A stretch of 45,544 nt of DNA, taken from assembly GCA_023388935.1 (NCBI GenBank), contig JAEWFG010000204.1, positions 1 through 45,544 on the forward strand. The letters run 5' to 3'. Shown one piece after another: positions 35,026 to 42,329 of the stretch (position 1 is its first letter; every line of letters begins with the position of its first letter). The translations under genes were made by a program, and so were the position numbers. The notes below the pieces were generated by a model. It saw only the letters and a list, made by a program, of their open reading frames with translations. It had not been told where the DNA came from and did not search any database. Source of the DNA: Pseudomonadota bacterium. Lineage in GTDB: Bacteria; Pseudomonadota; Alphaproteobacteria; Rhizobiales; Xanthobacteraceae.

Positions 35026-35061
35026 TTGACGAGACTTGATCTTTTGTACGATAGTACAAAT
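35026..35061 (+). promoter_or_regulatory. Promoter with class I palindromic operator (copy B) before tetR
   Basis: TTGACG (35026-35031) is followed eleven bases later by TTTGTAC-GATA-GTACAAA (35043-35060), seven-base perfect arms. From 35025 to 35063 it matches copy A (12830-12868) at 32 of 39 positions. The palindrome ends five bases before the tetR start codon, so transcription may begin almost at the ATG. The position fits self-repression by TetR and may also affect the divergent tctC-like gene. Confidence 0.75.
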
Positions 35062-35064
35062 CAC

Positions 35065-35775
35065 ATGGTACGCAAGCCCACCAGCAAGGAAACGGCCCGC
35101 AAGCCTAACATGCGCGAGGCGATCCTCGCTGCGGCCGAGGAGCTGTTCGCCACCAACGGTTTCAATGCCGTATCGGTGCGCGATATCGCGCAGGCGGCCG
35201 GCGCCAATCCGGGCAGCGTCACCTATCATTTCAAGACCAAGGACGGTCTGCTGCTGGAGATCTACCGGCGCCATTGCGGTCCGATGAACCTGCGTCGTTC
35301 CGAGCTGCTCGCCGCCGCCAGGCGCGTGCGCGATCTCCAGGACCGGCTGGAAGCAGTCGTGCGGGCCTTCGTCGTGCCGGCCTTTACCTCGGGCAGCGAT
35401 CTCGCCGGTGGCGGGGCGCGCTTCACGCGGCTGCGCGCTGTGATGTCGGCGGAGGGCAATGAGGTCGCGCGTCGCATCATCGCGCAGACCTTCGACGACA
35501 CCAGTCATGCCTTCATCGATGCGGTCCACGAGAGCCTCCCGCACATTCCCCGCGCCGACATCGTCTGGCGCAGCCACTTCCTGCTCGGCGCGCTGTATTA
35601 CTCGCTGGTGACGCCGGATCGCGTCTCGCGCCTGTCGCGCGGCGAGGCCGACGGCAGCGATGCCGCCGGCGCCATCGAGCAGTTGGTGCAGGCCACCGTC
35701 GCCGCGTTCCAGGCACCGGCACTGGATCAGACCGCGTCGGCACGGCGGCCGGCTGTTGCAAGCAGCAAGACTTGA
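35065..35775 (+). CDS. TetR-family regulator
   Basis: This 236-residue regulator has a basic tail, then the DNA-binding domain MREAILAAAEELFATNGFNAVSVRDIAQAAGANPGSVTYHFKTKDGLL (about residues 16-65). The ligand domain with ARFTRLRAVMSAEGNEVARRI is typical of the large TetR group with CerR-like C-terminal domains. ATG 35065 has no ribosome site and lies just after the operator, so the message may be leaderless. A second ATG (35110) would remove part of helix 1. It heads the lig-like operon 73 bases upstream of the first lactonase gene and probably controls it. Confidence 0.88.
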   Translation: MVRKPTSKETARKPNMREAILAAAEELFATNGFNAVSVRDIAQAAGANPGSVTYHFKTKDGLLLEIYRRHCGPMNLRRSELLAAARRVRDLQDRLEAVVRAFVVPAFTSGSDLAGGGARFTRLRAVMSAEGNEVARRIIAQTFDDTSHAFIDAVHESLPHIPRADIVWRSHFLLGALYYSLVTPDRVSRLSRGEADGSDAAGAIEQLVQATVAAFQAPALDQTASARRPAVASSKT

Positions 35776-35848
35776 AAGAAGCCGTCAAGAGAAGGCGCGG
35801 CCTCGCGCTTCCGCTGGCAAGCGGGCCATGTGACTGGGTGACGAGGAA

Positions 35849-36808
35849 ATGAACAGGCGCGAGTGCTTGCATCTTTTGACCGGACTGGCCGGCGCGGCGC
35901 TCGCGAGCGAAGCGCGCGCGCAAGGAGCCGAGCCGAAGGCGATACCGACGATCGAGCCGCCGGATCCAAATCCGAAGACACCGTCCTTCAAGCTGCCGCC
36001 GAAATCCTGCGACAGCCATACCCACATCTTCGGGCCGGCGTCCCGTTACCCCTTCGCGGAAAAGCGGCCCTACAACACGGCGGACGCACCGCTGGAGACG
36101 TTCCGTACCGTGCACGAGAAGATCGGCGTCGAACGCTGCGTGATCGTCAATGCCACCGTGCACGGCACCGACAATCGTGTCGTCACCGATGCTATCGCCC
36201 AGTGCCAGGGTGCCTATAAGGGCATCGCCAACGTCAGTGACGAGATGAGCGAGAAGGAGCTGGCGGCGCTCGACGAGGGCGGCATCTGCGGCTGCCGCTT
36301 CGCCTTCCTCAAGCGCCTCGGCGGCGTCGGTGACATGAACAAGTTCCAGCGCATCGTGCACCGCGTCGCCGAGTTCGGCTGGCATATCGACGTCTATTTC
36401 GAACCGGGCACGATCGCTGAATTCGCGCCCACCCTTACCGCGCTGCCGACGCCCTACGTGATCGACCACATGGGGACGGTGCAAGCGGGGAAGGGGCTCG
36501 ACGATCCCGGCTTCACCGCCTTGCTCGATCTCCAGAGGAAGGACCAGAAGTGCTGGGTCAAGATCACCAGCCTCGAACGGGCCTCAAGCGCCGGAAAGCC
36601 GTTCCACGACGCGGTGCCGTTCGCGAAGGCGCTGATCGACAATGCGCCCGACCGCGTCATCTGGGGCACCGACTGGCCGCATCCGAACGTCAAGATCATG
36701 CCGAATGACGGCGAGATCGTCGACCTGATCCCTCTCTATGCGGCGGATAGTGCGGTCCGGCAGAAGTTGCTGGTCGACAATCCGGCGCGCCTGTTCAAGT
36801 TCACCTGA
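35849..36808 (+). CDS. Amidohydrolase of the 2-pyrone-4,6-dicarboxylate lactonase (LigI) type, with export signal
   Basis: This 319-residue TIM-barrel hydrolase has CDSHTHIFGP (metal HxH), VIDHMGTVQAG, and WGTDWPHPNV, all typical of LigI and related PF04909 lactonases. The N-terminus MNRRECLHLLTGLAGAALASEARAQG looks like a Tat or Sec signal (twin Arg, hydrophobic stretch, A-x-A cleavage near residue 25). The next gene encodes a close paralogue without it. LigI opens 2-pyrone-4,6-dicarboxylate in the protocatechuate 4,5-cleavage pathway. A periplasmic copy is unusual. The stop overlaps the next start by one base. Confidence 0.85.
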   Translation: MNRRECLHLLTGLAGAALASEARAQGAEPKAIPTIEPPDPNPKTPSFKLPPKSCDSHTHIFGPASRYPFAEKRPYNTADAPLETFRTVHEKIGVERCVIVNATVHGTDNRVVTDAIAQCQGAYKGIANVSDEMSEKELAALDEGGICGCRFAFLKRLGGVGDMNKFQRIVHRVAEFGWHIDVYFEPGTIAEFAPTLTALPTPYVIDHMGTVQAGKGLDDPGFTALLDLQRKDQKCWVKITSLERASSAGKPFHDAVPFAKALIDNAPDRVIWGTDWPHPNVKIMPNDGEIVDLIPLYAADSAVRQKLLVDNPARLFKFT

Positions 36809-37695
36809 TGACGATGATGTATAAGCCGACCATTCCACCGCCCGATCCGAACACGCGCACGCCGAAATTCAAGCTGCCAAAGCTGTCCTGCGACGCGCAT
36901 TGCCATATCTTCGGGCCCGGCGCGAAATACCCCTATGCGCCTGATCGCTCCTATACGCCGCCGGACGCGCCGCTCGAGGATTTCCGCGCACTCCATGCCA
37001 AGCTGGGGGTGGAGCGCGCGGTCATCGTCAATGCCAGCGTGCATGGCACGGACAACACGGTGGCGCTCGATGCGATCGCGCAGAGCGACGGCGCCTATCG
37101 CGCGGTCGCCAATATCGACGACACCATCACCGAACGCGGACTTCGCGTGCTGCATGAGGGCGGCTTCCGCGGCTGCCGCTTCAATTTCGTCCGTCATCTC
37201 GGCGGCGTACCGGACAAGAGCGTGTTCGATCGCGTCATCGCGATGGTCGCGCCGCTCGGCTGGCATATCGACCTGCATTTCGACGCGATCGATCTGCCTG
37301 AATATGCCGATATGCTGGCAAGACTGCCGCTGAGCTACACGATCGACCATATGGGGCGGGTGAAGGCCTCCGACGGGCTCGATCAGCTTCCGTTCAAGAT
37401 CCTGATCGAGCTGATGCAGCGCGACGAGAAGTGCTGGGTCAAGATCTGCGGCTCGGAGCGGGTCTCCTCCTCCGCTGGTCCGCCGTTCACGGATGCGGTG
37501 CCTTTCGCGCGCAAAATCGTCGAGACCGCGGTCGATCGCATCATTTGGGGCACCGACTGGCCGCATCCCAACGTCAAGGTGATGCCGAATGACGGCGACC
37601 TCGTCGACCTGATCCCGCTGTTCGCGCCGGAGGCGGAATTCCAGCAGAAGATTCTCGTCGACAATCCGGCGCGCCTGTTCGGGTTCGACGCATGA
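36808..37695 (+). CDS. Amidohydrolase of the 2-pyrone-4,6-dicarboxylate lactonase (LigI) type, cytoplasmic
   Basis: This 295-residue paralogue of the preceding protein has the same body (CDAHCHIFGPGAKYPY, TIDHMGRVKAS, WGTDWPHPNVKVMPNDGDLVDLIPL) but no signal peptide. The pair came from a tandem duplication and then diverged. It probably hydrolyses a pyrone or lactone made from a ring-cleavage product. The first gene stops on TGATG, and this gene stops on the ATGA that starts the carrier gene. Confidence 0.87.
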   Translation: MTMMYKPTIPPPDPNTRTPKFKLPKLSCDAHCHIFGPGAKYPYAPDRSYTPPDAPLEDFRALHAKLGVERAVIVNASVHGTDNTVALDAIAQSDGAYRAVANIDDTITERGLRVLHEGGFRGCRFNFVRHLGGVPDKSVFDRVIAMVAPLGWHIDLHFDAIDLPEYADMLARLPLSYTIDHMGRVKASDGLDQLPFKILIELMQRDEKCWVKICGSERVSSSAGPPFTDAVPFARKIVETAVDRIIWGTDWPHPNVKVMPNDGDLVDLIPLFAPEAEFQQKILVDNPARLFGFDA

Positions 37696-38996
37696 CGGCG
37701 CTCGCGATCGACAAGCCGCGCGGCCGCGCCTGGTGGAAAGAGCTCTGGATCCAGGTGCTCATCGCCATGGCGGCCGGAATCGCGCTTGGGATCGTCAATC
37801 CCGAGGCTGGCGCCAAGATGCAGCCGCTCGGCGATGCCTTCATCAAGGCGATCCGGATGCTGATCGCGCCGATCATCTTCTGCACGGTAGTCCATGGCAT
37901 TGCCCACATGGCCGACATGGCGCGGGTCGGGCGCGTCGCGGTGAAGGCGATCGTCTATTTCGAGATCATGACCACGATTGCGCTGATCATCGGTCTCGTT
38001 GCGGTCAACCTGCTCAAGCCTGGCGTCGGCATGAACATCGATCCCGCCAGCATCAACGCCAGCGCGATCGAGCCCTATGTCAGGCAGACCGGCGCCATCG
38101 GCTTCGTGCCGTTCCTGATGAACATCGTGCCCGCGACGTTCGTCGGCGCCTTTGCCGAGGGCAATATCCTCCAGGTGCTGTTCATTTCCGTGCTCTGCGG
38201 CTTCGCGCTGGTGCAGCTTGGCGAGCGCGCCGCGCCGTTGGTCAATCTGATCGACGTCGCCGCCAAGATGGTGTTTGCGGTCGTCGGATTCGTGATGTGG
38301 GCGGCGCCGATCGGTGCGTTCGGTGCCATCGCCTTTACGGTGGGCAAGTTCGGCGTGGGCTCGCTGGCCTCGCTCGGCAAGCTCCTGGGTGGCTTCTATC
38401 TGACCTGCGTGGTCTTCATCATCTTGGCGCTGGCCCCGGTGGCGCGGTTGTGCGGCTTCTCGCTGCTCAAGCTGATCCGCTACATCTGGGAAGAGCTGTT
38501 GATCTGCATCGCCACGACTTCGTCGGAGACGGTGTTGCCGCGGATGCTGACCAAGCTGGAGAAGGCGGGCTGCGAGCGCAGCGTGGTTGGGCTGGTGATC
38601 CCGACCGGCTATTCCTTCAATCTCGATGGCACCTGTCTCTATCTCGCCGCCGCTTCGGTGTTCCTGGCGCAGGCGACCAACACGCCGTTCGGGCTCGCCG
38701 AGCAGATCGAGCTGCTGCTGATCCTGCTGGTGACGTCCAAGGGTGCGGCGGGGATCGCGGGCGCCGCCTTTGTCGTACTGGCGGCAACGCTGTCCGCCAC
38801 CGGCACCATTCCGGTGACGAGTGTCGCCCTGGTGCTCGGCATCCATCGCCTGATGTCGCAGGGGCTGACGCCGACCAATCTGATCGGGAACGCGGTTGCG
38901 ACCATCGCGATTGCCAAATGGGAAGGTGCGCTCGACGGCGAGCGCTTGCAGCGTGTGCTCGACGGCGAGGAACCCGCGGCCGCGGTGGCCAGATGA
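37692..38996 (+). CDS. Dicarboxylate:cation symporter, DctA/GltP family
   Basis: This 434-residue inner-membrane carrier has about eight spans and two re-entrant loops. Family boxes are FIKAIRMLIAPIIFCTVVHGIA, TTSSETVLPRML (the serine-rich hairpin loop) and PTGYSFNLDGTCLYLA. Members import C4-dicarboxylates with sodium or protons; in rhizobia DctA feeds bacteroids. Its place inside a ring-cleavage operon suggests it takes up an aromatic or pyrone carboxylate instead (inference). The start overlaps the lactonase stop. Confidence 0.88.
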   Translation: MTALAIDKPRGRAWWKELWIQVLIAMAAGIALGIVNPEAGAKMQPLGDAFIKAIRMLIAPIIFCTVVHGIAHMADMARVGRVAVKAIVYFEIMTTIALIIGLVAVNLLKPGVGMNIDPASINASAIEPYVRQTGAIGFVPFLMNIVPATFVGAFAEGNILQVLFISVLCGFALVQLGERAAPLVNLIDVAAKMVFAVVGFVMWAAPIGAFGAIAFTVGKFGVGSLASLGKLLGGFYLTCVVFIILALAPVARLCGFSLLKLIRYIWEELLICIATTSSETVLPRMLTKLEKAGCERSVVGLVIPTGYSFNLDGTCLYLAAASVFLAQATNTPFGLAEQIELLLILLVTSKGAAGIAGAAFVVLAATLSATGTIPVTSVALVLGIHRLMSQGLTPTNLIGNAVATIAIAKWEGALDGERLQRVLDGEEPAAAVAR

Positions 38997-39000
38997 ACTT

Positions 39001-39023
39001 GCTGCCTGCATGAGGCAGGCAGC
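39001..39023 (+). other. Intra-operon hairpin between the carrier and galB
   Basis: GCTGCCTGC (39001-39009) pairs perfectly with GCAGGCAGC (39015-39023) around ATGAG. It begins four bases after the carrier stop and has no T-run. It is the only large gap in this otherwise overlapping operon, so it may be a processing or stability point that sets different protein levels on each side. Confidence 0.55.
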
Positions 39024-39060
39024 CAATGATGCCTACAAACGAAAGAGGGGAGTTTGTCCC

Positions 39061-39774
39061 ATGAAAACAGGTCTCGTGATCACTGCCCATCCGGGCGATT
39101 TCGTCTGGCGCGCCGGCGGCGCCATCGCACTGCATGCGAAGAAGGGCTATCACATGAAGATCGTGTGCATGTCCTTCGGCGAGCGCGGTGAGAGCCAGTT
39201 CGCCTGGAAGGAGAAGGGCGCCACGCTGGAATCGGTCAAGGCCGGCCGCAAGGACGAGGCGGAGCGGGCCGCAAAGCTGCTCGGCGCCGAGATCGAGTTC
39301 TTCGACTGCGGCGACTATCCGCTGAAGCTCACAGAGGCGCATTTCGACCGCATGGTCGACATCTACCGCGAGCTCAATCCGAGCTTCGTGCTGACGCACG
39401 CGCTGGAAGATCCCTACAATTTCGACCATCCGAACGCGGCGCATTTCGCGCAGGAGACCCGCGTCGTCGCGCAGGCCATGGGCCACAAGCCCGGCGCGCA
39501 GTACAAATACTCCGCGCCGCCGGTGTTCCTGTTCGAGCCGCACCAGCCTGAGCAGTGCAATTACAAGCCGGACCTGATCCTCAAGATCGACGAGGTCTGG
39601 AAGGAGAAGTACGAGGCGTTCCAGATCCTTGCCGCGCAGAAGCATCTCTGGAGCTATTACGAGCGCGTCGCGCTGAACCGCGGCATTCAGGGCAGCCGCA
39701 ACACGGGGGTGCCGATGACCTATGGCGAGGCCTATCAGCGCCTGTTCCCGACCGTTGCGGAGGTGTTGGCATGA
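39061..39774 (+). CDS. galB: 4-Oxalomesaconate hydratase, GalB type (PIG-L/LmbE fold)
   Basis: This 237-residue protein of the PIG-L deacetylase fold matches the Pseudomonas putida GalB branch: TAHPGDFVWRAGGAIALHAKKGY, SFGERGES, THALEDPYNFDHPNAAHFAQ, PPVFLFEPHQPEQC, and LWSYYERVALNRG. GalB hydrates 4-oxalomesaconate to 4-carboxy-4-hydroxy-2-oxoadipate, the substrate of the next gene's product. The usual AHPDDE zinc box reads AHPGDF here. ATG 39061 follows GAGGGGAG. The stop overlaps the aldolase start by four bases. Confidence 0.88.
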   Translation: MKTGLVITAHPGDFVWRAGGAIALHAKKGYHMKIVCMSFGERGESQFAWKEKGATLESVKAGRKDEAERAAKLLGAEIEFFDCGDYPLKLTEAHFDRMVDIYRELNPSFVLTHALEDPYNFDHPNAAHFAQETRVVAQAMGHKPGAQYKYSAPPVFLFEPHQPEQCNYKPDLILKIDEVWKEKYEAFQILAAQKHLWSYYERVALNRGIQGSRNTGVPMTYGEAYQRLFPTVAEVLA

Positions 39775-40454
39775 AGCCCGTCGTCGTTCGCAACATCAAG
39801 CGTGCCGATCCCGCCGGAATGGCAGAATACGGCGTTTCGACCGTGCACGAGGCCTATGGCCGCATCGGTCTCATGAAGCCGTATTTGCGGCCGGTCTGGG
39901 CAGGTGCATCGATTGCCGGTCCCGCTGTCACCGTGCTGGCGCAGCCCGGTGACAACTGGATGATCCATGTCGCCGTTGAGCAGTGCAAAAAGGGCGACAT
40001 TCTCGTCGTCGGCTGCACCACCGACAATACCGACGGCATGTTCGGCGAATTGCTTGCGACTTCGCTCCAGGCGCGCGGCGTGCAGGGGCTGATCATCGAT
40101 GCCGGCTGCCGCGACGTCAAAGCGCTGCACGAGATGAACTTCCCGGTGTGGTCGCGCGCGGTCTCTGCCAAGGGGACGGTCAAGGCCACGCTCGGCTCGG
40201 TCAACGTCCCCGTGGTTTGCGCCGGCGTGAACGTCGATCCCGGCGATATCATCGTCGCCGATGATGACGGTGTCGTCGTGGTGCCGAAGCGTTATGCCGC
40301 CGAGGTCGCCGAGAAGGCGAAGAAGCGCAACGCAGACGAAGGCGGCAAGCGCAAGCGGCTGGCCTCGGGCGAGCTCGGCCTCGACATGTACAGCATGCGC
40401 GAGGCGCTGGCGAAGGCCGGGCTCGTCTACGTCGACAATCCCGAGGACGTCTAA
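39771..40454 (+). CDS. 4-Carboxy-4-hydroxy-2-oxoadipate aldolase / oxaloacetate decarboxylase (LigK/ProA, RraA-like)
   Basis: This 227-residue RraA-fold class II aldolase splits 4-carboxy-4-hydroxy-2-oxoadipate into pyruvate and oxaloacetate. Diagnostic parts are STVHEAYGRIGLM, DGMFGELLATSLQARG, and GLIIDAGCRDVKAL, whose Arg-Asp binds substrate and metal. It is translated from an ATGA overlap with galB, so hydratase and aldolase are a coupled pair as in the protocatechuate and gallate 4,5-cleavage pathways. Confidence 0.9.
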   Translation: MKPVVVRNIKRADPAGMAEYGVSTVHEAYGRIGLMKPYLRPVWAGASIAGPAVTVLAQPGDNWMIHVAVEQCKKGDILVVGCTTDNTDGMFGELLATSLQARGVQGLIIDAGCRDVKALHEMNFPVWSRAVSAKGTVKATLGSVNVPVVCAGVNVDPGDIIVADDDGVVVVPKRYAAEVAEKAKKRNADEGGKRKRLASGELGLDMYSMREALAKAGLVYVDNPEDV

Positions 40455-40476
40455 AGAAGAGAAGCGGAGCGGACGA

Positions 40477-41346
40477 ATGGATCGTCTCAAGCTGAAGGCC
40501 GTGCTCGGCAGTCATCCCCATGTCCAAGCGGTGAAGAGCGGCGAGATCCGCTCTGACCGCTTCGATCTCGACTTCATCGAGTACACGCCGACCAACACGG
40601 CGTTCAAGCCGATGGTGCGCGAACAGGCCTTCGACGTCTGCGAGATGGCGATCGTCACCTATCTGATGGCGAAGGCGCATGGGAAGCCGCTGGTGCTGCT
40701 GCCGGCGACCATGCTCGGCCGCTTCCAGCATTCCTACGCTCTCTACAATCCGGAGCGGGGAACACTCGGGCCGTCCGATCTCCAAGGCAAGCGCGTCGGC
40801 ATCCGCTCCTTCACGACGACGACTGGGGCCTGGATCAGGGGCATCCTCGCCAACGATTACGGCGTCAATCTCGACAAGATCCGTTGGGTCACCTTCGAGG
40901 ATCCGCACGTCGCCGAATATGTCGACACCACCGAGCGTGCACCGAAGGACGAGAAGGTCCTGCAGATGCTGCTCGACGGGGAGCTCGATGCAGTCCTCGG
41001 CGAGACGTCGAACGATCCGCGTCTGAAGCCGCTATTCCCTGATTCGGCTGCGGAGGCCGCGAAATGGTACGCCCGGCGCGGTGTCGTGCCGGTCAATCAT
41101 CTCGTGGTCGTGACCGAGCGGCTCGCGAAAGCGCATCCCGACGTGGTTGCAGGCGTCTATGATCTCCTCAAGCGGAGCAAGACGCAGGCTGGGCCTGCGG
41201 CAACTCCCGATCTCGTTCCGTTCGGGGTCGAGGCGAACAGGAAACCGCTCGAGCTGATCGTCGACTATGCATTCCAGCAGGCGCTGATCCCGCGCCGCTA
41301 TGCGGTCGAGGAGCTCTTCGATGAGACGACGCGAGGACTGAACTGA
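40477..41346 (+). CDS. 4,5-Dihydroxyphthalate decarboxylase-like protein
   Basis: This 289-residue protein has a periplasmic-binding-like fold but no signal peptide. Its body resembles the Pht5-type 4,5-dihydroxyphthalate decarboxylase family: MDRLKLKAVLGSHPHVQAVKSG, VREQAFDVCEMAIVTYLMAKAHGKPLVLLP, GKRVGIRSFTTTTGAWIRGIL, and WVTFEDPHVAEY. That enzyme makes protocatechuate, a feed into the pathway encoded upstream. It starts 22 bases after the aldolase and ends on TGATG with the next gene. The exact substrate is uncertain. Confidence 0.78.
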   Translation: MDRLKLKAVLGSHPHVQAVKSGEIRSDRFDLDFIEYTPTNTAFKPMVREQAFDVCEMAIVTYLMAKAHGKPLVLLPATMLGRFQHSYALYNPERGTLGPSDLQGKRVGIRSFTTTTGAWIRGILANDYGVNLDKIRWVTFEDPHVAEYVDTTERAPKDEKVLQMLLDGELDAVLGETSNDPRLKPLFPDSAAEAAKWYARRGVVPVNHLVVVTERLAKAHPDVVAGVYDLLKRSKTQAGPAATPDLVPFGVEANRKPLELIVDYAFQQALIPRRYAVEELFDETTRGLN

Positions 41347-42266
41347 TGTCGGATCCGAAGCGATGGCAGGTCGGGCTGGTTGGCTATGGCGAGGTCGGCA
41401 GGATTTTGGCCGAGGACCTGCGCCAGCAGGACATCAAGGTCGCGGCCTTCGACATCAAGCTCGGAAGCGAGCAGGGCGCGCCCCTGAAAGAGCATGCGGC
41501 GAAATTCGGCGTCGGGCTTGCGGCCTCTCACGCTGAGCTGACCGCGAAATCCGATTTCATCATCTCAGCGGTCACGGCGAGCCAGGCCGTGCCGGTGGCA
41601 AAGGCCTGCGCCGCGGCGGTGAACCAGGGCACCTGGTTCCTGGATTTCAACTCGGCATCTCCCGGTGCCAAGCAGCGCGCTGCCGCACTGATCGACGGCG
41701 CCGGCGGGCGTTACGTCGAGGGCGCGGTGATGACATCGGTGCCGCCCTATCGCATCAAGGTGCCGCTGCTGCTCGGCGGTCCCGGCGCGAAGGAGTTGGA
41801 GCCGCTCCTGAACGCGATTGGTTTTGCGGCAAAGGTTGCGAGCGACAAGCTCGGTGTGTCCTCCGCGGTGAAGATGTGCCGCAGCATCATGATCAAGGGC
41901 CTGGAAGCCATGGTCATCGAGAGCTTCACCACCGCGCGCGCCTATGGCGTCGAGGACGCCGTGCTGGCCTCGCTTGCGGAAACGTTCCCCGGCATCAATT
42001 GGGAGAGGCAGGGCGCCTATTTCTTCCAGCGCGTGATCGAGCACGGCCGCCGCCGTGCGGAGGAAGTGCGCGAGGTCGCCGAGACCGTGCGCGAGGCAGG
42101 GCTGACGCCGTGGTCGGCGCAAGGCACGGCCGAGCGTCAGGCCTGGGTGGCCGATCTCGCCGACGAAGGCCTGTTCGGCACCAAGGGAACGAAGGAGTTT
42201 GCCCGCAGTGCTGATTGGCGCACCGAGGCGGATCGCATCCTGGCGAAGATCAATCGCAAGACGTAG
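41346..42266 (+). CDS. NAD(P)-dependent dehydrogenase of the 3-hydroxyisobutyrate/6-phosphogluconate fold (DUF1932)
   Basis: This 306-residue protein has an N-terminal Rossmann domain with VGLVGYGEVGRILAEDL and a helical C-terminal domain of the DUF1932 kind (LGVSSAVKMCRSIMIKGLEAMVIES, with the likely catalytic Lys in SAVKMCRS). It probably oxidises or reduces a hydroxy acid or semialdehyde. In the 4,5-cleavage pathway it could replace LigC, which belongs to another family. It could instead handle 2-formylglutarate, since the E. barkeri 2-(hydroxymethyl)glutarate dehydrogenase has the same general fold. It is the last gene of the operon. Confidence 0.78.
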   Translation: MSDPKRWQVGLVGYGEVGRILAEDLRQQDIKVAAFDIKLGSEQGAPLKEHAAKFGVGLAASHAELTAKSDFIISAVTASQAVPVAKACAAAVNQGTWFLDFNSASPGAKQRAAALIDGAGGRYVEGAVMTSVPPYRIKVPLLLGGPGAKELEPLLNAIGFAAKVASDKLGVSSAVKMCRSIMIKGLEAMVIESFTTARAYGVEDAVLASLAETFPGINWERQGAYFFQRVIEHGRRRAEEVREVAETVREAGLTPWSAQGTAERQAWVADLADEGLFGTKGTKEFARSADWRTEADRILAKINRKT

Positions 42267-42329
42267 CACGGGCGGCAACTCGGACGCGTGCCGCGGCCGC
42301 AATAGCGCAATAGCATGTGGCGCGATGGG

